A stretch of DNA of 64,000 nucleotides from Pontibacter korlensis (GTDB taxonomy: Bacteria > Bacteroidota > Bacteroidia > Cytophagales > Hymenobacteraceae): contig NZ_CP009621.1 in the NCBI RefSeq assembly GCF_000973725.1, positions 5,077,001-5,141,000 of the forward strand. Direction: 5' to 3'. The notes beneath the pieces were generated by a model, which saw nothing but the letters and a program-made list of their open reading frames with translations, made no database searches and was not told where the DNA came from. A program made the position numbers and the translations under genes. Positions 52,287 to 60,229 of the stretch are shown one piece after another. The stretch's first letter is position 1. Every line of letters begins with the position of its first letter.

Positions 52287-53264
52287 TTACTTCTCCCGCT
52301 CTATAGTATAAGCAATGAGTTGCTCCAGGGAGCGGCGAGATGGAGTGTCTGGGAAAGTATGAAGTATCGCCAAAGCTTCAGCATGGTAGCGGTTCATAGC
52401 CTGAATGGTATACTCAATACCGCCAGACTCTTTCACGAAGTTGATTACCTTCTGCACGCGCTTGTTATCTCCGTTGTTGTTTTTAACGTTGTAAATCACG
52501 CGTCGCTTTGTCATCCAGTCAGATTCGCGCAGGGCGTGGATGAGCGGCAAGGTCATTTTCTTCTCTTTGATGTCGATGCCCACCGGTTTACCGATCTCGG
52601 CGGTGCCGTAATCAAAAAGGTCATCTTTTATCTGGAAGGCAATACCCACTTTTTCACCAAACAGCCGGGCCTTCTCCACGTCCTCCTTACAGGCACCAGC
52701 GGAGGCAGCACCCACTGCACAGCAGGAAGCAATCAATGAGGCTGTTTTCTGACGGATAATGTCGAAGTATACATCTTCTGTGATGTCGAGACGACGGGCT
52801 TTTTCTATCTGCAGCAACTCTCCCTCGCTCATCTCCTTCACAGCGTTTGACACGATCTTGAGCAAGTCGTAATCGTCGTTCTGCAGCGAGAGCAACAGAC
52901 CCTTCGAGAGCAGGTAGTCTCCTACCAGTACAGCAATCTTATTTTTCCAGAGGGCGTTGACAGAGAAGAAACCACGACGGTAATTGGCATCATCCACCAC
53001 GTCGTCGTGCACCAGGGTGGCTGTGTGCAACAGTTCAATAAGGGCAGCGCCACGGTAAGTGGCATCCGTAATGCTTTCCTGGAAGAGCTTAGCCATAAAG
53101 AACACGAACATAGGCCGCATCTGCTTTCCCTTGCGCTTCACAATGTAGCTCATTATCCGATCCAGAAGCAAAACGCGGGTCTTCATGGAAGCCCTGAACT
53201 TCTTCTCGAACTGCTGCATCTCCGACGCGATGGGCGCCTGTATTTCGTTTAGACTTATGCTCAT
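52287..53264 (-). CDS. Polyprenyl diphosphate synthase (octaprenyl/heptaprenyl type)
   Basis: 325 residues. Builds the long isoprenoid chain used for menaquinone by adding isopentenyl units. The first Asp-rich motif is LLHTATLVHDDVVDDANYRR and the second is GIAFQIKDDLFDYG. Chain length is set just before the first motif (small residues allow long products), which fits a long-chain synthase. It is monocistronic and divergent from the hydrolase-folK pair. Confidence 0.93.
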   Translation of the reverse strand: MSISLNEIQAPIASEMQQFEKKFRASMKTRVLLLDRIMSYIVKRKGKQMRPMFVFFMAKLFQESITDATYRGAALIELLHTATLVHDDVVDDANYRRGFFSVNALWKNKIAVLVGDYLLSKGLLLSLQNDDYDLLKIVSNAVKEMSEGELLQIEKARRLDITEDVYFDIIRQKTASLIASCCAVGAASAGACKEDVEKARLFGEKVGIAFQIKDDLFDYGTAEIGKPVGIDIKEKKMTLPLIHALRESDWMTKRRVIYNVKNNNGDNKRVQKVINFVKESGGIEYTIQAMNRYHAEALAILHTFPDTPSRRSLEQLIAYTIEREK

Positions 53265-53470
53265 GTGTTAAGTCCGCAATATTACGGCCTCCCGGAGTGC
53301 TTTCCAAACGCGGGGTGGTAAAACAGCATTTAATTGTTAAATTGCTGCAACCCGAATTGTTATATTGGTGAATAGTTACTCCGAATAGTGTGACAGTTGT
53401 TTTTGCCGTCTTCTTTCTGTTTAACACGTAATCAGCAATTTAACCATAAAGCTACCCCATTCATATATAG

Positions 53471-54316
53471 ATGAAAGTTGATTTTGTAGTATATCCCGAA
53501 CACGGACGCCCGTTTACAGCCGATGCCACCTTCTGGCCCGACAGCACACCTAAGCCAATCGTTATTTTTGCCCACGGTTTTAAAGGCTTTAAGGACTGGG
53601 GACATTTTAACCTGCTTGCTTCTTACTTTGCGAAGCAAGGCTTTGTGTTCATCAAATTCAACTTCGCCTACAACGGCACAACCGTTGAGGACTACTCCGA
53701 TATGCATGACATGGAAGCGTTCGGGCAGAACAACTTCAGCCTGGAGCTTGACGACATGCAGGCACTGATTGATTTGCTACATTCCGATAACCCACCCTTA
53801 CAGGTGCAGGAGTTGGACATAAAGCGCATCTACCTGATAGGTCACAGCCGTGGCGGAGGGGCAGTTATACTTAAGGCTGCCGAGGAACCACGTGTGAAGG
53901 CCGTAGCAAGCTGGGCTGGCGTAAACAGGTACGATAACCGTTGGGACAACCTGCAAATGGAGCAGTGGAAAGAGAAAGGAGTGCAGTATGTGCAAAATGC
54001 CCGAACTGGCCTGCAGATGCCACTGTACTACCAAATTGTTGAGAATTTTCTCGAAAATAAGCACCGCCTCGATATACCAACAGTAGTAAAGCGCCTGCAA
54101 CAGCCCCTACTGCTGCTGCACGGCGAGCAGGATGAAACCTTACCTACAAAGATGGCACACGAGCTCAAAAGCTGGAAGCCTGACGCTGAGCTTCACCTGC
54201 TGCCGGAGGCCGATCACTCTTTCGGAGGAAAGCACCCTTATGAGGCAGACGTATTACCAGGTGCAGCCCAAACAGCTGCTGATTTAAGTATAGATTTCTT
54301 CCGGAGACATGCATAA
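53471..54316 (+). CDS. Alpha/beta hydrolase (dienelactone hydrolase/BAAT-like)
   Basis: 281 residues, no signal peptide. The fold is clear: IVIFAHGFKGFKDWGHFNLL (oxyanion loop), nucleophile in IYLIGHSRGGGAVILKA, Asp in LLLHGEQDETLPTKM and His in PEADHSFGGKHPYE. It belongs to the short cytoplasmic hydrolases often called dienelactone hydrolase-like; the substrate is unknown. Its last eight bases overlap the start of folK, so the two are coupled. Confidence 0.87.
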   Translation: MKVDFVVYPEHGRPFTADATFWPDSTPKPIVIFAHGFKGFKDWGHFNLLASYFAKQGFVFIKFNFAYNGTTVEDYSDMHDMEAFGQNNFSLELDDMQALIDLLHSDNPPLQVQELDIKRIYLIGHSRGGGAVILKAAEEPRVKAVASWAGVNRYDNRWDNLQMEQWKEKGVQYVQNARTGLQMPLYYQIVENFLENKHRLDIPTVVKRLQQPLLLLHGEQDETLPTKMAHELKSWKPDAELHLLPEADHSFGGKHPYEADVLPGAAQTAADLSIDFFRRHA

Positions 54317-54803
54317 AGTATACTTGCTTCTAGGTGGCAATCTTGGAGACCGCACTGCTTATCTGCAACAGGCCCGCGAAAGTATAAACGAGCAGGTTGG
54401 AACCCTAACGCGCATCTCCAAAGTGTATGAAACTGCTGCCTGGGGCAAAACCAATCAGCCTAACTTCCTGAACCAGGTACTGGAGCTGCAGACACACCTA
54501 GCCCCGGAACAGGTGCTGCAAAGTATAAACCTTATTGAGCAGGAGCTTGGGCGGGTACGGCTGGAGCATTGGGGGGCACGTGTTATAGACATTGACATAC
54601 TCTTCTATGATGACCTGGTGCAGCAGACCCAGCGACTAACTATTCCCCATCCGCAGTTGCACCTCCGCCGCTTCACCTTGTTGCCATTGGCAGCGCTCGC
54701 TCCTGAGTTTGAGCACCCGGCATTAGGCAGAAGTATAAATCAGCTGCTGCAGGAATGTCCTGATGAACTGGAGGTGTGGGAGTATGTGGGTAGAGATGAG
54801 TAG
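54309..54803 (+). CDS. folK: 6-hydroxymethyl-dihydropterin pyrophosphokinase
   Basis: 164 residues. Transfers pyrophosphate from ATP to 6-hydroxymethyl-7,8-dihydropterin in folate synthesis. The family signature is complete: LLGGNLGDRTAYLQQA at the start, WGARVIDIDILFYDDL with the Mg-binding Asp pair, and IPHPQLHLRRFTLLPLAALA. The start overlaps the end of the hydrolase gene. The Ser-Ile pairs in this gene are always written AGT ATA (three of three). Confidence 0.95.
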   Translation: MHKVYLLLGGNLGDRTAYLQQARESINEQVGTLTRISKVYETAAWGKTNQPNFLNQVLELQTHLAPEQVLQSINLIEQELGRVRLEHWGARVIDIDILFYDDLVQQTQRLTIPHPQLHLRRFTLLPLAALAPEFEHPALGRSINQLLQECPDELEVWEYVGRDE

Positions 54804-54900
54804 CGGATCTTTCGCACATAATGCAGATAAGCCTATGTTTACTGCTATAAAGTAGTTAGCAAAAATTGAAACTATAAAGAGCATAAGAACGGCTGTAAAC

Positions 54901-55161
54901 TTGATAAGCAACAGATACCTGTTTTATTCTATTGTCCTGCTTTTAACGCTGTACTTCTTCTTCTCTTTGCTTGAGATATTTAATTTAGGTGCTTTGTATG
55001 GTGACCAAAGAAGACTTGATTATATTACTTCTCCTGAAGTAGAATTAAGTACAACCACACAAAGGTTGAAATTCTGGTATTACTTCTTCTTATTCACTTG
55101 TCCTATAGCAGTTGTAGCCTTGCTTGTGCTGTTATATCACAAATTAAAACTGAGTGATTGA
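54901..55161 (+). CDS. Small two-helix membrane protein
   Basis: 86 residues from a TTG at 54901; no upstream ATG in frame. Two hydrophobic segments (about 8-29 and 60-80) flank a polar loop with GDQRRLDYITSPEVEL. No family is recognised, and the TTG start lowers confidence, but the composition is membrane-like throughout. Confidence 0.45.
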   Translation: MISNRYLFYSIVLLLTLYFFFSLLEIFNLGALYGDQRRLDYITSPEVELSTTTQRLKFWYYFFLFTCPIAVVALLVLLYHKLKLSD

Positions 55162-55403
55162 GTCTACAGAACAATGATAATGGAAGAACAACTTTTGCCA
55201 ACAAAGATCAGCCTTTACGCTCGGCTACGCCGCGCCCATCGGCTGCACGAGTAACGTTGTGCTGCATTACAGTCACAGAAGATCTAATGACTCCAGAGGA
55301 AAAAGAAAGATAAAGGCTCATCAGTAAAATGGTATCTACAAGTTGCCAGTGTCTAATCAAAGTTAATGTTCATGACAACCTACACTAACCTAGTATAAGC
55401 AGC

Positions 55404-55838
55404 ATGTCTGATAAAAATCTTTTCGAAGTAGAAGTAAACTACACCTACACCGGCAATCCTGAGGTAGTGTACAGCGCATGGCTTAATGAGCAATTGGCAC
55501 GGCAGTGGTTTGCTCCCGGGCTAGGGGAAACCGAGCCGGTTGAGATAGCCGCTGAGGTAGGTGGTAGATTCTGCATTGTGCAGGTGCGGGATGGGCAGCC
55601 GGTTAGCCACCATGGCGAGTATCTGACGCTGGACCAGCCATACCTCATTTCATTTACCTGGGCGATGGATGATATGGAAGATGTTGATACTGTAACTATA
55701 CACATAAAGCCGGCTGGCGGCGGCTCAGCTGTAAGGTTAGTGCACCAGATGGACGAGACCTGGAAAGACTACGCTGATAGAACCAGAGAGGCTTGGTTAG
55801 GTATGATGCAGCAGATGGATGAACTCATCAGCCGTTAA
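55404..55838 (+). CDS. SRPBCC (AHSA1-like) domain protein
   Basis: 144 residues. The START/AHSA1 fold is visible: VYSAWLNEQLARQWFAPGLG near the start, VGGRFCIVQVRDGQPVSHHG, LDQPYLISFTWAMDD and the C-terminal helix WKDYADRTREAWLGMMQQMD. The family binds hydrophobic ligands or activates partners such as Hsp90. It is followed four bases later by a GNAT gene, suggesting a two-gene unit. Confidence 0.85.
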   Translation: MSDKNLFEVEVNYTYTGNPEVVYSAWLNEQLARQWFAPGLGETEPVEIAAEVGGRFCIVQVRDGQPVSHHGEYLTLDQPYLISFTWAMDDMEDVDTVTIHIKPAGGGSAVRLVHQMDETWKDYADRTREAWLGMMQQMDELISR

Positions 55839-55841
55839 AAT

Positions 55842-56366
55842 ATGCACCCTTACACATCTTTCGAAACGGAGCGGTTAATCATCAGGCCTACATCTTATGA
55901 AGACGCTCCTTTTATTTATGAGCTCCTGAACACGCCGCAGTGGCTGAAATACATAGGCGACCGAAACGTAAAATCTTTAAAGGCCGCAGAGGAGTATATC
56001 AGCAGCAGGATGTTGCCTCAGCTAGAAAGGCTGGGGTATGGTACCTACACCGTTATACGCAAAGCAGACGGCACCAAATTGGGCACCTGCGGCCTCTACG
56101 ACCGCGAAGGATTGCCCGGCATAGACATTGGCTTTGCGTTTCTTCCACAGCATGAAAAGCATGGTTATGCTTTTGAGGCCACCAATAAGCTAAAACAAGC
56201 TGCCTTCAATCACTTCGGGTTAAGGCAGCTTTACGCTATCACTACAAAAGATAACAAGGCAAGCCAAAAGCTGCTTGAAAAGCTGGGACTAAAGTATAAT
56301 GGCCTTATTACGCTTCCCAACGCTAATGAGGAGCTGTTTTTTTACCACCTCACGCTAGAGAAGTAG
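55842..56366 (+). CDS. GNAT-family N-acetyltransferase (RimJ/RimL-like)
   Basis: 174 residues. Start TERLIIRPTSYEDAPFIYEL; the acetyl-CoA loop is seen in DIGFAFLPQHEKHGYAFEA followed by NKLKQAAFNHFG; the end TKDNKASQKLLEKLGLKYNG is the classical GNAT motif. It is closest to RimJ/RimL-type enzymes acting on protein N-termini or small molecules. The gene directly follows the SRPBCC gene. Confidence 0.88.
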   Translation: MHPYTSFETERLIIRPTSYEDAPFIYELLNTPQWLKYIGDRNVKSLKAAEEYISSRMLPQLERLGYGTYTVIRKADGTKLGTCGLYDREGLPGIDIGFAFLPQHEKHGYAFEATNKLKQAAFNHFGLRQLYAITTKDNKASQKLLEKLGLKYNGLITLPNANEELFFYHLTLEK

Positions 56367-56447
56367 CCCTCACCTGCTCTCTTTCCCGCAACCTGTACTT
56401 ACTGCCACAAGTATATCCCGGTAAGGTATAAACCATACTTATATAAC

Positions 56448-56924
56448 GTGGGGGTAAAACAAAATCATCAACTACAGCCAAAGCGATCTATGCGGGCCGC
56501 ACTGCTTATAGGAGTGGGTATGATGGCTGCAATTGATGAAATTATATTCCACCAACTTCTGTCCTGGCACCACTTCTACGACCGCTCTACTCCGGAAATA
56601 GGCTTGTTAACAGACGGTTTGCTGCACGCAGCAGAGTTAATCGCCATTGTGGCAGGGTTCTTTATGTTTTCTGATGTGCGCCGGCAGCAGGCACTTGTTC
56701 CGCTCAGGGCATGGGCAGGTTTCTTTATTGGTCTTGGCGGCTTTCAGCTTTTCGACGGCATTGTAGATCATAAAGTTCTCAGGCTACATCAAGTACGGTA
56801 TGGCGTAGACAACATTCTTCCGTATGATCTTGCCTGGAACCTGGCGGGCCTCCTCCTCCTGATCATTGGCCTTGTTCTACTGAGGAAATCTAAAGCTGCA
56901 AGCACTATATCATCAGCCAACTAA
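56448..56924 (+). CDS. DUF2243 membrane protein
   Basis: 158 residues from a GTG at 56448, with four membrane segments. GVGMMAAIDEIIFHQLLSWH followed by HFYDRSTP and later GFQLFDGIVDHKVLRLHQVR are the DUF2243 signature, with several His residues inside or next to membrane segments. This family is often encoded beside CtaG, as here (the next gene starts seven bases later), which suggests a part in terminal oxidase metal loading or in heme-copper handling. Its function is not established. Confidence 0.85.
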   Translation: MGVKQNHQLQPKRSMRAALLIGVGMMAAIDEIIFHQLLSWHHFYDRSTPEIGLLTDGLLHAAELIAIVAGFFMFSDVRRQQALVPLRAWAGFFIGLGGFQLFDGIVDHKVLRLHQVRYGVDNILPYDLAWNLAGLLLLIIGLVLLRKSKAASTISSAN

Positions 56925-56930
56925 GGCCTT

Positions 56931-57725
56931 ATGCAGCATCACGAAACCAGCACCAGCATCGCCTCTTATGTGCCGCTTTTGCTCATTGCTGCAATGCTGT
57001 TTATTTATCTGCTTGGGGTGATTTCTCTGCAAGGGCATGGCAAAAGCTGGAGCTACTGGAGAACCCTTAGCTTTGCGAGCGGTATTGGCTTACTTACGAT
57101 AGCCATGTTGCCACAAATGATGCAGTTTGCCCACCACGACATACGGGGGCACATGGTGCAGCACCTCTTAATAGGCATGTTCGCCCCTATCGGGTTAGTT
57201 TTTGGCATGCCTGTAACCTTAGCGCTCAAAACACTACCCAAGTATACCTCCAGGGGTATCACTACGGTTCTTGGCAGTAACTTATTCCACGTAGTAGGTC
57301 ATCCTGTTACGGCGTTTCTGCTAAACATCGGGGGTATGTTCGTGCTGTACCTGACACCTGTGTATAATACTACATTAACCAGCCCAAGCCTGCACTTCCT
57401 GTTACACTTTCACTTTCTGGCCGCAGGCTATTTGTTTACCTGGTCCATAGCTGGCCCAGATCCTGCGCCCAGGAGGCCTGGCTTTACTCTAAGGGTGACG
57501 GTAATATTCATAAGTATAGCAGCTCATGCATACCTCAGCAAGTTGATGTATGCGCGTTTACTCCCAGTAAATTCGCCACATAGCGCAGAGCAGATTCAAA
57601 GTGCAGCTCAAATTATGTACTATGGTGGTGACCTTTCGGAGCTCCTTCTCGTTATTGCGCTGTTCTCAGCTTGGTATCAAAAGCAAAGCCACCCAAGGTA
57701 TAAGGCAAATCCTCTGTTCAATTGA
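56931..57725 (+). CDS. Caa3-type cytochrome oxidase assembly membrane protein (CtaG-like)
   Basis: 264 residues with about seven membrane helices. The Caa3_CtaG signature residues are present: QFAHHDIRGHMVQHLLIGMF with several His, HFLLHFHFLAAGYLFTWSIA, and GPDPAPRRPGFTLRV. Homologues help build caa3-type terminal oxidases, probably in copper delivery. It is directly downstream of DUF2243; no oxidase subunit is in the window. Confidence 0.88.
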   Translation: MQHHETSTSIASYVPLLLIAAMLFIYLLGVISLQGHGKSWSYWRTLSFASGIGLLTIAMLPQMMQFAHHDIRGHMVQHLLIGMFAPIGLVFGMPVTLALKTLPKYTSRGITTVLGSNLFHVVGHPVTAFLLNIGGMFVLYLTPVYNTTLTSPSLHFLLHFHFLAAGYLFTWSIAGPDPAPRRPGFTLRVTVIFISIAAHAYLSKLMYARLLPVNSPHSAEQIQSAAQIMYYGGDLSELLLVIALFSAWYQKQSHPRYKANPLFN

Positions 57726-57800
57726 TTGACAATCAGCGGCTCCTAATTTCGGACATACATGAATGCTGAAGTTAGACCAAATGACTCAGCTAACTAAATA

Positions 57801-58625
57801 TTACGGAGCTACGACCTTTTTCTGCCCCACCTCCTGCTGCGCTATGCCTGGTTCTGCGTGAGCATATCTGCTCACTATCTTCAGTACAAGATAAACGGCA
57901 GGAAGCATCAAGGCTGTTATAGTTAAGCTTACATAGTCGTAGAGGGGGCTCTCCTGCACATTTTCCAGTTGCCATACACCCTGACCACTAAAGCCGTACA
58001 TGACACGGTACATCATGTTGCCTCCCCAATGCAGGCCCAGCGACATCCAGATGGAGCCGGTTCTTAACACGGTGTAGGCGAAAGCTAACCCAAGTATGGC
58101 TGAGAACAAGAGGTTGAGGAAATCTATGCCTTCGTTCCAGAAATCATCCATGGTATAGAGCATTGTTGCCGCAAAAACGTACCAAGCCAACAATCGCCGA
58201 CGCTGGAAAAAGCTGTACCAGTACCCCCGGATGGTAATATCGTTAAGGATAGAGGAGAAGAACATAGCCAGCAAGGCCTGCGCCAGCATAGGAAGTATAA
58301 ATGATGGCTCCATCAGCCCCACCACCTCAAACTTGCCAAGTTCGTAATAGGTCAGGTACTTCAGGGCATAGACCAGGAAGCCAACAAAAAAACCGATTCC
58401 CAGATTTTGCAACCAGCCTCTGTGCCGCCGCACGCCAAGCGACTTTATTCCCTCTAGTTTTAGCACGTACTTGCTTACTACAAAAGCCAGCACAAAAAAG
58501 CCTGCCCAATACAAAAACCATAGCGGCACGTTGCCTGCATCAAAAAAGCGCGGCACTAAATTTACATACAGGCTCAGCAGCAGGAACCCTAGTATCCAGA
58601 GAGCCAGAGGAGTTTTCTTTTCCAT
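57801..58625 (-). CDS. CPBP-like membrane protein lacking the catalytic motif
   Basis: 274 residues with seven to eight membrane segments. CPBP (Rce1-like) glutamic proteases have EExxxR in one membrane helix, a FxxxH motif in the next, and a third His. Here the first reads NDITIRGY (N128, D129, R133) so both Glu are lost, the second reads MLYTMDDFW without the His, and only the third (GLHWGGNMM) remains. The topology and the last motif still place it in the family. It is likely a pseudo-enzyme with a scaffold or regulatory role. A good promoter lies before it (58649-58678). Confidence 0.7.
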   Translation of the reverse strand: MEKKTPLALWILGFLLLSLYVNLVPRFFDAGNVPLWFLYWAGFFVLAFVVSKYVLKLEGIKSLGVRRHRGWLQNLGIGFFVGFLVYALKYLTYYELGKFEVVGLMEPSFILPMLAQALLAMFFSSILNDITIRGYWYSFFQRRRLLAWYVFAATMLYTMDDFWNEGIDFLNLLFSAILGLAFAYTVLRTGSIWMSLGLHWGGNMMYRVMYGFSGQGVWQLENVQESPLYDYVSLTITALMLPAVYLVLKIVSRYAHAEPGIAQQEVGQKKVVAP

Positions 58626-58648
58626 AGTTTTAGGTTGAGGAGCAGGAG

Positions 58649-58678
58649 CAAATGTAATTATTTATACTTTGCATCCAA
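58649..58678 (-). promoter_or_regulatory. Promoter of the CPBP-like gene: TTG, 19 bases, TACATTTG
   Basis: On the minus strand TTG (58678-58676) and TACATTTG (58656-58649) are 19 bases apart, the Bacteroidota consensus. The leader is about 20 bases. Confidence 0.7.
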
Positions 58679-58707
58679 TAGGTTATACTTACTACTCCGA
58701 CATATTT

Positions 58708-58762
58708 ATAAAGTATAAACGCCCTCCCCGGCACAAGACCAGAGAGGGCGTTTATACTTTAT
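58708..58762 (-). terminator. Terminator after fabD
   Basis: Perfect 19-bp stem, 58708-58726 with 58744-58762, around a 17-base loop. It contains the recurring AAGTATAA word in both arms. Confidence 0.85.
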
Positions 58763-58777
58763 ACTTTCAGTTGAGGC

Positions 58778-59656
58778 TTACTCAGCCGAGCTAACCTCTG
58801 CCGTGCGCTCAATCTTCTTCACCAAACCTTGTAAAACTTTACCAGGGCCGCATTCTACAAAGTGCGTAGCACCATCAGCCAGCATCTGCTGCACCGACTG
58901 TGTCCAGCGAACCGGCGCTGTCAACTGGCTGATCAGGTTCTTCTTTATTTCAGTTGGATCTGTGTGTGGCTTCGCGTCTACGTTCTGGTAGATTGGGCAG
59001 ATACCCTGGCTAAAGGTGGTTTCCTCGATGGCTTTTGCCAGTTCTTCCTCAGCAGGTTTCATCAGTGGCGAGTGGAACGCACCACCAACCGGAAGAGGAA
59101 GAGCACGCTTAGCACCAGCCTCTTTCATTTTTTCGCAAGCAATCTCGATGCCTTTATTAGAGCCAGAGATTACCAATTGGCCTGGGCAGTTATAGTTGGC
59201 AGCCACTACCACCTCGCCCTCAACAGAGGCACACACTTCCTCCACCTTCTCATCAGCCAAACCAAGTATGGCAGCCATGGTAGATGGGTTTGCCTCACAA
59301 GCAGCTTGCATTGCCAGCGCACGCTTCGACACCAGGCGCAGGCCATCTTCAAAGCTCAACACTTTACTGGCCACTAATGCAGAGAATTCTCCAAGCGAGT
59401 GACCTGCCACCATATCCGGTGCAAAGTCTTTGGCTACTGCCGCCTGAGCTACAGAATGAAGGAAAATTGCCGGTTGCGTAACCTTTGTCTGCTTTAGCTC
59501 CTCATCGGTGCCGTTAAACATGATCTCTGTAATGTTGAAGCCTAAGATCTCGTTTGCCTTATCAAACAGCTGCTTTGCTTCTTCGTGCTGCTCGTACAGG
59601 TCTTTACCCATCCCTACAAACTGAGAACCTTGTCCCGGGAAAACATAAGCTTTCAT
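58778..59656 (-). CDS. fabD: Malonyl-CoA:ACP transacylase
   Basis: 292 residues. Loads malonyl groups onto acyl carrier protein for fatty acid synthesis. Start AYVFPGQGSQFVGMGKDLYE, oxyanion QPAIFLHS, nucleophile in VAGHSLGEFSALVAS, Arg in SKRALAMQAACE, and the catalytic His in LPVGGAFHSPLMKPA. All required residues are present and length is normal. It is a stand-alone gene with its own terminator. Confidence 0.96.
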   Translation of the reverse strand: MKAYVFPGQGSQFVGMGKDLYEQHEEAKQLFDKANEILGFNITEIMFNGTDEELKQTKVTQPAIFLHSVAQAAVAKDFAPDMVAGHSLGEFSALVASKVLSFEDGLRLVSKRALAMQAACEANPSTMAAILGLADEKVEEVCASVEGEVVVAANYNCPGQLVISGSNKGIEIACEKMKEAGAKRALPLPVGGAFHSPLMKPAEEELAKAIEETTFSQGICPIYQNVDAKPHTDPTEIKKNLISQLTAPVRWTQSVQQMLADGATHFVECGPGKVLQGLVKKIERTAEVSSAE

Positions 59657-59800
59657 TTAGTATTCTTTTATCGTTGTTCGTTTATCTATCGCTCTGATTT
59701 AGCAGCACAAGATCATAGTATCGCCTGTTCAGCGATACTACCATACACAAGGCTGCATACTCAGGCAGCTCTTAGTGTTTATCAATCTTGTAGTGCTTGT

Positions 59801-60229
59801 TTAGGCTACAAACCTTGCCCTTTGCTCAGGGCTTGGAAGCATGCAGCTCTCTGTGCGACCAGCTATTCTGTAGCGGTTTTTGGCTACCAGGCGGTACACA
59901 AAATTCCGGAAAGATAAAGGAATAATGCGGAAAATAGAAAGTATGGAAAGGGGAAAATCAAGGTGGCCTGCTATCCGCAGCGCCGCTTCAGACTCTGCGT
60001 ATAGCTTACCATTCTCGTAAAAAAGTATAGAATCAGGCAAAGGATCAGGTATTTGAGCCTTTGGCACCAAAGCTTCTAGCACACCTGACTGCAGCGCCGC
60101 AAAGTATAGGTGCTGGCGCTTGTTATGCTTCAGCACTACCTGCACACTGCCCTGGCAAAAGCCACAGGTGCCGTCGTAAAACACGACGGGCCGGCCCTGT
60201 AGTTGCTGTATATCTGGTAATGATGTCAT
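59801..60229 (-). CDS. DCC1-like thiol-disulfide oxidoreductase family protein (DUF393)
   Basis: 142 residues from the ATG at 60229, whose A is also the last base of the upstream stop (TAATG), so translation is probably coupled; an ATG seven codons earlier would lie inside that gene. The motif RPVVFYDGTCGFCQGSVQVV with CxFC-type Cys pair is the DUF393 signature, and ALRIAGHLDFPLSILSIFRI followed by RNFVYRLVAKNRYRIAG completes the family pattern. It may be membrane-associated and acts in thiol-redox reactions of unknown target. Confidence 0.87.
   Translation of the reverse strand: MTSLPDIQQLQGRPVVFYDGTCGFCQGSVQVVLKHNKRQHLYFAALQSGVLEALVPKAQIPDPLPDSILFYENGKLYAESEAALRIAGHLDFPLSILSIFRIIPLSFRNFVYRLVAKNRYRIAGRTESCMLPSPEQRARFVA

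Noticed and set aside
55195..55260. Short GC-rich segment (CGGCTACGCCGCGCCCATCG) between genes
   Set aside because: Differs in composition from its surroundings and could be a repeat, but a second copy was not found in the window.
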